Positions 1 through 5,020 of a DNA stretch of 5,787 nt are shown here, one piece after another; within the stretch, counting starts at the first letter, position 1; each line of letters starts with the position of its first letter. A model generated the notes under the pieces. The model saw nothing but the letters and a program-made list of their open reading frames with translations, was not told where the DNA came from and did no database searches. The translations under genes and the position numbers were made by a program. The DNA lies in NCBI GenBank assembly GCA_009702955.1, contig WLHA01000094.1, positions 1 to 5,787 on the forward strand, in the 5' to 3' direction. Origin of the DNA: Actinomycetota bacterium. Lineage in GTDB: Bacteria > Actinomycetota > Acidimicrobiia > IMCC26256.

Positions 1-908
1 GCTACTTCGAACGTTCTAGCGGACTGAAACTGCGCATACTGCGCGGCGGCGATGCTGGTGCGACACTCAATCAGAGCATTCTCACTAAGAGTCGCCCCTT
101 AGGTGATGTCTTCTTTGGTGTCGACAACACTCTGCTCACTCGCGCACTTCGCGCCGGCATATTCACCCCCTATAAGCCTGTGGGGATAGACCAGATCGAC
201 CCCAGCCTTACGCTCAATAGTCAAGGACGAGTGACCCCCGTAGACGTTGGCGATGTCTGCGTGAACTACGACCGAGTGTGGTTTACATCGAGAGGCCTTC
301 CGCTTCCGAAGTCACTTAGAGACCTAGCGCGCCCTGAGTATGCACGTCTATTGGTGGTCGAGAATCCTGCGACCTCAAGCACTGGGCTCGCATTCATGCT
401 CGCGACAATCGCCGAGTTTGGCGAGAAAGGATGGCGCGATTACTGGAGAGAGCTTCGCAGCGGAGGAGTTGAGGTGGTCGATGGATGGGAGCAGGCATAT
501 AACTCATCATTTAGCGGAAGCGCTGGAGAGGGTGACCGACCGCTCGTGGTTTCATATGCGACTAGCCCACCTGCTGAGGTGATCTATGCCGACCCACGAC
601 CGTCATCGGCCCCTACAGGAGTTCTAACGAAGACCTGCTTCAGACAGATTGAAGGAGTTGCAGTTCTAAAGAACGCTCCTAATGCCGCTAACGCAAAACT
701 CTTGGTTGACTTCATGATTAGCAAGAAGTTCCAGAGCGACCTTCCTCTGCAGATGTTTGTGCTGCCAGCGAGATTAGGGACCGAGGTTCCGCCTGAGTTC
801 GCTGAGTTTGGAGCGACACCAAAGGATCCGTACTCCCTGGAGCCGAGAAAGATCGCAGCCTCTAGAGACCGTTGGATTGAGCAGTGGACAGACACCGTCC
901 TGCGCTAA
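1..908 (+). CDS. thiB: Thiamine ABC transporter substrate-binding protein (ThiB family), 5' truncated
   Basis: This is the extracytoplasmic solute-binding protein of a thiamine (or thiamine phosphate) ABC importer. It captures ligand outside the membrane and hands it to the permease encoded next. The gene enters from the left edge; the first whole codon is at base 3 and 301 residues are visible before TAA at 906-908. The family is about 330 residues, so only the lipoprotein/signal peptide and the first strand are missing. ThiB hallmarks are FGVDNTLL at bases 111-134 followed by an ALRAGIFTPY-like segment, the NPATSSTGLAFML block (compare DPRTSTPGL in E. coli ThiB), GWEQAY, VSYATSPP and a C-terminal RDRWIEQWTDTV (compare RQAWISEWQRAV). 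The GW and SY aromatic positions line up with ligand-contacting regions of E. coli ThiB, from memory and not by computed alignment. It overlaps the permease gene by 25 bp, so the two are co-expressed. Iron- and other type-2 binding proteins are related, but the motif set fits thiamine best. Confidence 0.9.
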   Translation, partial: YFERSSGLKLRILRGGDAGATLNQSILTKSRPLGDVFFGVDNTLLTRALRAGIFTPYKPVGIDQIDPSLTLNSQGRVTPVDVGDVCVNYDRVWFTSRGLPLPKSLRDLARPEYARLLVVENPATSSTGLAFMLATIAEFGEKGWRDYWRELRSGGVEVVDGWEQAYNSSFSGSAGEGDRPLVVSYATSPPAEVIYADPRPSSAPTGVLTKTCFRQIEGVAVLKNAPNAANAKLLVDFMISKKFQSDLPLQMFVLPARLGTEVPPEFAEFGATPKDPYSLEPRKIAASRDRWIEQWTDTVLR

Positions 909-2524
909 CGCTAATTAGACGAGTTTCACTTGGTACCGCTGCAGTCTTCTTTGCGGTCTTCTTTCTCTGGCCGATTTCCACTGTGATTGCACGCGGCGTC
1001 TTTGTTGACGGCGCTCTTGACCTCTCCCCGCTAACAAAACTCCTCTCCAACTCTGGGCTTCGTAGAATCATTCTCTTCACATTTCTCCAAGCATCGGTCT
1101 CCACACTCGGAGCCGTTGTGCTGGGAATTCCGGGTGCTTACGCGTTTTCTCGGCTTGCTTTTCGCGGGCGAGCAGCGGTCTTGGCGTTACTCACGCTTCC
1201 ATTTGTGCTTCCAACCGTTGTGGTCGGTTCGGCGTTCGTTGCACTGCTCGGCGAGAACGGCCCACTTGGGGGGCTACATCTAAACGGCTCACTCGCAGCG
1301 ATAGTGCTCGCTCAGATCTGCTTCAACTATGCAGTAGTCGTACGAAGTGTTGGGAGCCAGTGGTCTCACATCGACCACAGCGCAGCTCAAGCATCTAGAA
1401 CCCTCGGGGCCGGGCCCGCTCGCACTTGGTTTCGCGTCACCCTTCCAGCAATCAAACCCTCGATTGTTAGCAGCGCACTTATCGTTTTCCTATTCTGCTT
1501 TACAAGTTTTGGATTGATCTTGATTCTCGGCGGCCCGCGCACCTCCACGATTGAGACCGAGATTTACCGCGCCACTATGCAGTCTCTAGATCTACGAACA
1601 GCTGCGGCACTCTCGATTCTGCAAATATTGGTTGTGGGTGGAGTAATCCTCGGGGGCATGCGCGCAGGGCGAGTTGATGCGCGCTCTGCGCGCTGGCGAC
1701 CCTCGCACTCCGGCCTACTGAAGCTGAATAACGAGCGCAGGCTCGCGCTTACAGCGAATCTCTGCGTCGTTGCATTACTCGTGGGTGCCCCGCTCGGTGT
1801 ACTTCTAGTGAGGTCATTCACTACCTCAAGCGGGTACGGACTCAACTGGTACAGGTCACTAGGTCGCCTCGGGTCGACCGGACTCGCAGAGACACCATTA
1901 AAAGCCTTGTCTAATTCGCTTACCTTCGCTGCTGTTGCAACCTTTATAGCGGTACCGCTTGGTCTAATAATCGCGTTGGCCGTAACTGTTAAGAGCGGGC
2001 GGAGCAGATCGGCTCGGGTAATGGAGGGAGCGGTGATGCTCCCACTCGGGGTATCAGCAGTAACTCTCGGGCTTGGCTATCTACTTACCCTCGACACTCC
2101 GCCGCTCGATCTTCGAACCTCGTGGTGGTTAATCCCAATCGCCCAAGCAATCGTCGCGACCCCATTCGTAGTTCGGATTGCAGTGCCGATTATTGCGTCG
2201 ACAGATCAACGGCTACGAGACGCTGCTGCGTTATTGGGAGCGAGACCTTCGAGGGTATGGCGCAGCGTTGATCTCCCGGTTATTAGAAGTGCCATTGCTA
2301 CCGGCGCCGGGTTCGCGTTTGCCATTTCTCTGGGAGAGTTTGGGGCCACAGCGTTTATCGTTCGGCCAGATACAACGACGCTCCCGATCGCTATCTACCG
2401 ACTTCTAGGGCGCCCAGGAGAGGCCAACTTCGGAGCAGCAATGGCATCAGCGGTGCTGCTCATGGGTGCAACTGCTGCGATTCTCCTTCTTTTAGATCGA
2501 GACTCAATGGGTTCGCGGTCATGA
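884..2524 (+). CDS. thiP: Thiamine ABC transporter permease, two fused transmembrane domains (ThiP family)
   Basis: This is the integral membrane channel of the thiamine importer, 546 residues against about 536 in E. coli ThiP. It consists of two homologous BPD_transp_1 halves of roughly six helices each. The first half has an EAA-type coupling loop at residues 166-188 (SAAQASRTLG, then LP), followed by FTSFGLILILGGPRTSTIETEIYRA (spanning 206-230), a stretch characteristic of ThiP. A basic cytoplasmic linker lies near 258-285. The second half has its EAA loop at 445-465 (RDAAALLGARPSRVW, then LP) and the ThiP-like ISLGEFGATAFI at 481-492. The start is GTG at 884. An in-frame TGA at 878-880 lies just upstream and no plausible later start exists before the first helix, so this start is nearly forced. 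It gives a 25-bp overlap with thiB and no clear Shine-Dalgarno, which points to translational coupling. The stop overlaps the ATPase start (ATGA). Confidence 0.93.
   Translation: MDRHRPALTLIRRVSLGTAAVFFAVFFLWPISTVIARGVFVDGALDLSPLTKLLSNSGLRRIILFTFLQASVSTLGAVVLGIPGAYAFSRLAFRGRAAVLALLTLPFVLPTVVVGSAFVALLGENGPLGGLHLNGSLAAIVLAQICFNYAVVVRSVGSQWSHIDHSAAQASRTLGAGPARTWFRVTLPAIKPSIVSSALIVFLFCFTSFGLILILGGPRTSTIETEIYRATMQSLDLRTAAALSILQILVVGGVILGGMRAGRVDARSARWRPSHSGLLKLNNERRLALTANLCVVALLVGAPLGVLLVRSFTTSSGYGLNWYRSLGRLGSTGLAETPLKALSNSLTFAAVATFIAVPLGLIIALAVTVKSGRSRSARVMEGAVMLPLGVSAVTLGLGYLLTLDTPPLDLRTSWWLIPIAQAIVATPFVVRIAVPIIASTDQRLRDAAALLGARPSRVWRSVDLPVIRSAIATGAGFAFAISLGEFGATAFIVRPDTTTLPIAIYRLLGRPGEANFGAAMASAVLLMGATAAILLLLDRDSMGSRS
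941..964 (+). repeat. 12-bp tandem duplication in the first helix of thiP
   Basis: GCAGTCTTCTTT is followed directly by GCGGTCTTCTTT, 11 of 12 bases identical. It encodes AVFF-AVFF in the first transmembrane helix of the permease. Four whole codons are duplicated, so the frame is kept and the helix stays hydrophobic. Confidence 0.7.
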
Positions 2525-3627
2525 CACTAAGCCTGCGCAACCTCAGTGTCAGTTACGGCGATGTAGCCGCGATTAGCGGAGTTGATCTAGAGATAAAGCA
2601 GGGAACCACCCTCGCGGTCCTAGGTGCCTCTGGAAGCGGAAAGTCCACTCTTCTTCGAGCAGTCGCCGGACTCGAGCCTTCTCATGGAGAGATCTTGTGG
2701 GGCGACGAACCACTTCACCGACTTCCTACACATCTGCGCGGAGTCGGATTCGTGTTTCAAGATCACGCGTTATTTCCGCAGCGCAATGTTCTTGAGAATG
2801 TGCGATTCGGCCTTGAGACGCCTCGCTACAACAGGAGAGATGCAGCAGAGCGGGCAAGCGCCCTACTTGATCGAGTCGGTCTAGCTGGTTTTGAGGAGCG
2901 ACACACTCACGAACTCTCAGGAGGAGAGCGTCAACGAGTTGCCCTCGCACGAGCACTTGCTCCGGCTCCTCGCGTTCTCCTTCTCGACGAGCCTTACGGA
3001 GCCTTAGATCGCGAACTTCGTGAGCGCCTCATGCTCGATGTTCGAGAGATCCTGCGCGACTCTGGAGTCACTGTGATCCACGTAACCCACGACCACGACG
3101 AAGCTTTCGCCCTAGGCGAGAACGTCGCGATTCTCGATGCCGGGAAGATCTCACAGTGCGCCCCTCCAAGTGAGGTTTGGGCGAACCCTTGCGACCTACG
3201 AACTGCACGATTTCTTGGGCATACGAGCAGGCTTCGCGCAGACTTACGCGCAGGCACATTACGAGCAGGCACAAGTTCGCTGCTTGATCTATCTACAGCC
3301 TTAGGAGAGTTTGCAATCCCCCACGAGAATGCACCTACACATAGATCATTCGACACAGAATATTGGGTGACATGGAGACCCGAATCCCTTAGAGCCGAAT
3401 CCCTAAGAGGAGAAACCCAAAAAGGAGAAATATCGCGTCAGAGTGGGGGGTCGTTGCTCACGGTCTTAGGAACCGTTATTGAGTGCTCATTTAGGCACGG
3501 GAACTACTTGCTCTCACTCGAGACAGCAGCTGGGCGAGTTGAGGGAATCTCTAGCGAGTCGGTGCCACGCGGCCAGCACCTAACTCTTAACCTGAATCTC
3601 GATGAAGTGCGCGCCTACGCGGTCTGA
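2521..3627 (+). CDS. thiQ: ABC transporter ATP-binding protein of the thiamine importer, with TOBE-like C-terminal domain
   Basis: This cytoplasmic ATPase powers the importer. It has 368 residues. All nucleotide-binding motifs are intact: Walker A GASGSGKST (35-43), Q-loop Q80 in VFQDHALFPQ, signature LSGGERQ (132-138), Walker B VLLLDEP (152-158), D-loop GALD (160-163) and switch histidine H190 in HVTHDHDEA. The nucleotide-binding domain ends near 235. The remaining 130 or so residues contain a WRPE motif (285-288) and a beta-rich tail, which looks like the TOBE domain of FbpC, PotA and CysA-type ATPases. E. coli ThiQ (about 232 residues) lacks this domain, so the thiQ name rests on operon context. 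Two five-codon tandem duplications sit in the C-terminal domain (near residues 242-251 and 287-296). ATG at 2521 overlaps the thiP stop as ATGA, implying coupled translation. Its 3' end converges on msrB with 30 bp between them. Confidence 0.88.
   Translation: MTLSLRNLSVSYGDVAAISGVDLEIKQGTTLAVLGASGSGKSTLLRAVAGLEPSHGEILWGDEPLHRLPTHLRGVGFVFQDHALFPQRNVLENVRFGLETPRYNRRDAAERASALLDRVGLAGFEERHTHELSGGERQRVALARALAPAPRVLLLDEPYGALDRELRERLMLDVREILRDSGVTVIHVTHDHDEAFALGENVAILDAGKISQCAPPSEVWANPCDLRTARFLGHTSRLRADLRAGTLRAGTSSLLDLSTALGEFAIPHENAPTHRSFDTEYWVTWRPESLRAESLRGETQKGEISRQSGGSLLTVLGTVIECSFRHGNYLLSLETAAGRVEGISSESVPRGQHLTLNLNLDEVRAYAV
3244..3273 (+). repeat. 15-bp tandem duplication in the ATPase C-terminal domain (LRAGT-LRAGT)
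   Basis: TTACGCGCAGGCACA is followed directly by TTACGAGCAGGCACA, 14 of 15 bases identical, coding LRAGT twice. A more diverged LRAD just upstream may be a third unit. The duplication is whole codons and lies at the boundary between the nucleotide-binding and TOBE-like domains. Confidence 0.85.
3380..3409 (+). repeat. 15-bp tandem duplication in the ATPase C-terminal domain (ESLR repeats)
   Basis: CCGAATCCCTTAGAG is followed directly by CCGAATCCCTAAGAG, 14 of 15 bases identical, giving PESLR-AESLR. The next codons (GETQKGE) look like a further degenerate unit. It lies immediately after the WRPE motif of the TOBE-like domain and would lengthen a charged surface loop. Confidence 0.85.
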
Positions 3628-3649
3628 CGCTCGAGTAACGGTCGAGTAA
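3628..3649 (+). repeat. 11-bp tandem duplication between the ATPase gene and msrB
   Basis: CGCTCGAGTAA is followed directly by CGGTCGAGTAA, 10 of 11 bases identical, starting at the first base after the ATPase stop codon. It takes up most of the 30-bp convergent gap and supplies arms of the inverted repeats there. Confidence 0.6.
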
Positions 3650-3682
3650 AGGTGCCTCTACTCAGAGTCGGGTGTCTCGAGC
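3629..3682. terminator. Possible bidirectional terminator between convergent genes (nested inverted repeats)
   Basis: An inner hairpin pairs GAGTA (3644-3648) with TACTC (3659-3663). The stem extends inward by two more pairs across an A-C mismatch to a GTGC loop. An outer perfect seven-base pair joins GCTCGAG (3629-3635) and CTCGAGC (3676-3682). The right-hand arms lie inside the 3' end of msrB. No U-tract follows, so intrinsic termination is uncertain. Position between two converging genes and symmetry are the main support. Confidence 0.35.
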
Positions 3683-4095
3683 CGTAGCGATACTGAGTTG
3701 ATACAGAACCGCTGGCCTGTTGTCTCTCTCGGTCCATCATCGAAGAGATGCCCAAGATGCCCATCACAACTCGCGCAGCGCACCTCAACACGACGCATCC
3801 CGTGTGAGTTATCCACGTGCTGAGTTACTGCGCCTTCTGCAATCGGCGCATCAAATGATGGCCAACCAGAGCCAGACTCAAACTTCGTGTCAGAGGCAAA
3901 TAACTCCGCCCCACAGCCGGCACAGCGAAACATCCCATCGTCATGGTTATCCCAGTATTCGCCCGCATATGCTCTCTCCGTGCCTTGCTGGCGGAGCACT
4001 GCGTACTGCTCAGGGGTGAGTCGCTCACGCCACTCGGAATCGGTTATCTGCTCTGGATTGCTTATCTGGTCTGGATTTCCGGGTGCCTCAGTCAT
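3658..4095 (-). CDS. msrB: Peptide-methionine (R)-S-oxide reductase MsrB
   Basis: This cytoplasmic repair enzyme reduces methionine-R-sulfoxide in oxidised proteins using thiols such as thioredoxin. It has 145 residues. Structural zinc ligands are C58/C61 (FRCAGCGAELF) and C107/C110 (VRCASCDGHLGHLF). The catalytic cysteine is C131 in RFCINS. The substrate-pocket motif is FESGSGWPSF (72-81), and H113/H116 and N133 are also kept. Where many two-cysteine MsrB enzymes have the resolving cysteine (CGWPSF), this one has Ser76. No other non-zinc cysteine is present, so it should be a one-cysteine MsrB. I prefer the ATG at 4095 over the in-frame ATG at 4116 (seven residues longer), because a TAGAAT hexamer lies exactly 7 nt before 4095, as in leaderless actinobacterial genes. 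The N-terminus contains a six-codon tandem duplication (NPDQIS-NPEQIT). It is convergent with the importer operon and divergent from the response regulator. Confidence 0.95.
   Translation of the reverse strand: MTEAPGNPDQISNPEQITDSEWRERLTPEQYAVLRQQGTERAYAGEYWDNHDDGMFRCAGCGAELFASDTKFESGSGWPSFDAPIAEGAVTQHVDNSHGMRRVEVRCASCDGHLGHLFDDGPRETTGQRFCINSVSLRLETPDSE
4042..4077 (-). repeat. 18-bp tandem duplication in the N-terminus of msrB
   Basis: On the + strand two adjacent 18-base units, 4042-4059 and 4060-4077, match at 16 of 18 positions; they differ at unit bases 2 and 10. On the coding strand they give NPDQIS and NPEQIT, ahead of the conserved SEWRERLTPEQY segment where the MsrB fold begins. The duplicated part is therefore probably a flexible, tolerant tail. 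Confidence 0.85.
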
Positions 4096-4108
4096 GGCAC
4101 AGATTCTA
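4096..4108 (-). promoter_or_regulatory. Leaderless-type -10 element of msrB
   Basis: On the - strand, TAGAAT (bases 4108 to 4103) is followed by 7 nt and then ATG at 4095. TANNNT-N7-start is the usual layout of actinobacterial leaderless transcripts, with transcription beginning at the A of the start codon. No good -35 hexamer is seen at 16-18 bp. If correct, it fixes the msrB start at 4095 and places the ATG at 4116 upstream of the transcript. Confidence 0.55.
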
Positions 4109-4171
4109 TGACCCATAACGCCCTATCTTCTCAGCACAGGCCCGATCCGAGATCTACAAATAGCCACATCT

Positions 4172-4189
4172 ACACAGAATCTCCACAGG
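4172..4189. promoter_or_regulatory. CACAG direct repeat, 11-bp period: possible OmpR/PhoB-type operator
   Basis: ACACAGA (4172-4178), four bases ATCT, then CCACAGG (4183-4189) form two half-sites 11 bp apart. OmpR/PhoB-family regulators bind as tandem dimers to 11-bp direct repeats. The layout resembles the M. tuberculosis PhoP box, TCACAGC-N4-TCACAGC. Relative to the predicted regulator start at 4233 the repeat covers about -61 to -44, a usual activator position. Further CACAG copies lie at 4135-4139 and 4098-4102. Binding by the adjacent regulator is inference. Confidence 0.4.
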
Positions 4190-4219
4190 CTGAGAACACC
4201 CTGAGGCATTAAATGTCCC

Positions 4220-4232
4220 TAACCTGAAGACT
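4220..4232 (+). promoter_or_regulatory. Leaderless-type -10 element of the response regulator gene
   Basis: TAACCT (4220-4225) is followed by 7 nt and then GTG at 4233, matching TANNNT-N7-start. No Shine-Dalgarno is visible before the GTG and no good -35 hexamer lies at 16-18 bp, which would fit an activator-dependent leaderless promoter. The same spacing occurs on the divergent msrB side, which strengthens both calls. Confidence 0.5.
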
Positions 4233-4949
4233 GTGACAGAGCCTGGAGCACTCACCCTCTCTCTGCACAGAGTTCTCATTATCGAGGACGAGGCGCCGAT
4301 CGCTGCTGCGGTTGCCGCCCGCCTCCGCTCTGAGGGGCTAACGGTAGAGATTGCCTCTGACGGCCCTGAGGGTATTGAGCAGTACGAGCGCATGCAGCCT
4401 GACCTCGTAATTCTAGATCTCATGCTCCCAGGTATTGATGGGCTCGAGGTCTGCAGACAGATTCAAAGCGAGCGTGCCGTTCCGGTCATCATGCTTACCG
4501 CTCGCGACTCTGAAGAGGACCTGATTCGTGGCCTCTCCACTGGCGCGGATGATTACATGACCAAACCGTTTAGCACTCGAGAACTCGTGGCGCGTGTGCA
4601 CGCGATGCTGCGACGTGTTGACCGCCAGGCTGAGGCATTGAAGTCGGGTGGAGTAGAGGCGTTGAGTATCGGTGCTGCGACCTTGAACGCCGTTACACGC
4701 AGAGCCTCGATTGGCGAGGAGAACGTTCACCTGACGCCAACTGAGTTCGATCTTGCACTCACATTCGCATCAGACCCCGAGCGCGTATTCACACGCGAAG
4801 AACTTCTTGCTGCGGTATGGGGCTATGACGTCGCTGCGGGCGAGCGAACTGTCGATTCTCATATTCGTTCGCTTCGAAGCAAACTCGGTGCTGACTCGAT
4901 ACGCACCGTCCACGGCGTCGGCTACGCCTGCCATGGGGATATGGCATGA
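4233..4949 (+). CDS. Two-component response regulator, OmpR/PhoB family
   Basis: This DNA-binding regulator is controlled by phosphorylation and has 238 residues. The receiver domain (about 12-128) has the acidic pocket E18-D19 in LIIEDE, phospho-acceptor D62 in LVILDLMLPGIDG, switch residue T89 in MLTARD and K111 in DDYMTKPFS. The C-terminal winged helix (about 145-234) has LTPTEFDLALTFAS, VFTREELLAAVWGYD, the recognition-helix segment ERTVDSHIRSLRSKLG and the closing VHGVGYACH. The GTG start at 4233 gives an 11-residue extension before the usual receiver start. I accept it because a TANNNT hexamer sits 7 nt upstream. The cognate kinase follows downstream. The stop TGA overlaps the ATG of a 24-codon ORF rather than that of the kinase. 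It is divergent from msrB across a 137-bp shared promoter region. The signal and regulon cannot be read from the sequence. Confidence 0.95.
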   Translation: MTEPGALTLSLHRVLIIEDEAPIAAAVAARLRSEGLTVEIASDGPEGIEQYERMQPDLVILDLMLPGIDGLEVCRQIQSERAVPVIMLTARDSEEDLIRGLSTGADDYMTKPFSTRELVARVHAMLRRVDRQAEALKSGGVEALSIGAATLNAVTRRASIGEENVHLTPTEFDLALTFASDPERVFTREELLAAVWGYDVAAGERTVDSHIRSLRSKLGADSIRTVHGVGYACHGDMA

Positions 4950-5003
4950 AGGCAGGCGAAACACCCGTGCGCAACTCTGCAGCTGTAAACACCATTGCCT
5001 GCC
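4926..5003 (+). promoter_or_regulatory. Possible alternative RNA hairpins at the regulator-kinase junction
   Basis: GGCAGGC (4951-4957) can pair perfectly with GCCTGCC in copy 1 (4926-4932) or with GCCTGCC in copy 2 (4997-5003). The second pairing extends to nine pairs, one of them G-U, through 4959/4995. A third hairpin pairs TGCCAT (4929-4934) with ATGGCA (4941-4946) and holds GGGGAT in its loop. These pairings exclude one another and flank both ribosome-binding candidates. That they tune kinase translation is only an inference. Confidence 0.3.
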
Positions 5004-5020
5004 ATGGGGATCAAGCATGA
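4946..5020 (+). CDS. Small 24-codon ORF coupled to both regulator and kinase genes (uncertain)
   Basis: This ATG-to-TGA ORF encodes 24 residues beginning MKAGETPV. Its ATG overlaps the regulator stop as ATGA (4946-4949) and its TGA overlaps the kinase ATG as ATGA (5017-5020). A GGGGAT (4935-4940) lies 5 nt before the ATG. Its last residues, ACHGDQA, nearly repeat the regulator C-terminus, ACHGDMA, because the DNA is duplicated 71 bp apart and the frame moves with it. I recognise no function for the peptide. It is hydrophilic with no membrane segment. It may be a translated spacer that carries ribosomes to the kinase start, or a by-product of the duplication. Confidence 0.4.
   Translation: MKAGETPVRNSAAVNTIACHGDQA

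Noticed and set aside
1..180. TPP riboswitch or operon promoter for the thiamine importer
   Set aside because: Bases 3-180 are in-frame ThiB coding sequence; any leader element would lie left of the window.
1678..1695. Nine-base tandem repeat TGCGCGCTC/TGCGCGCTG in the thiP linker
   Set aside because: 8/9 matches of this length are expected about once by chance in a window this size, and the sequence is GC-rich low complexity.
2994..3356. 120-codon open frame on the - strand within the ATPase gene
   Set aside because: It is the antisense shadow of a strongly conserved ABC ATPase. It has low-complexity Arg/Ser composition and no recognisable domain.
4096..4116. Longer msrB start at 4116 (adds seven residues, MGHRICA)
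   Set aside because: The TAGAAT-N7-ATG promoter geometry points to 4095, and the extra residues overlap that -10 element. The longer form cannot be fully excluded from sequence alone.
4261..4272. Inverted repeat CTCTG-CA-CAGAG just inside the regulator gene, including another CACAG
   Set aside because: It is short, within coding sequence and downstream of the predicted transcription start, so there is too little to call a site.
4413..4730. 105-codon open frame on the - strand within the response regulator gene
   Set aside because: It is antisense to conserved receiver-domain codons and has no recognisable protein features.
4933..5016. Kinase start at ATG 4933, adding 28 residues and overlapping the regulator by 17 bp
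   Set aside because: There is no Shine-Dalgarno before it, the added residues are Cys/His-rich and unlike kinase N-termini, and 5017 has a better-placed GGGGAT plus a stop-start overlap.
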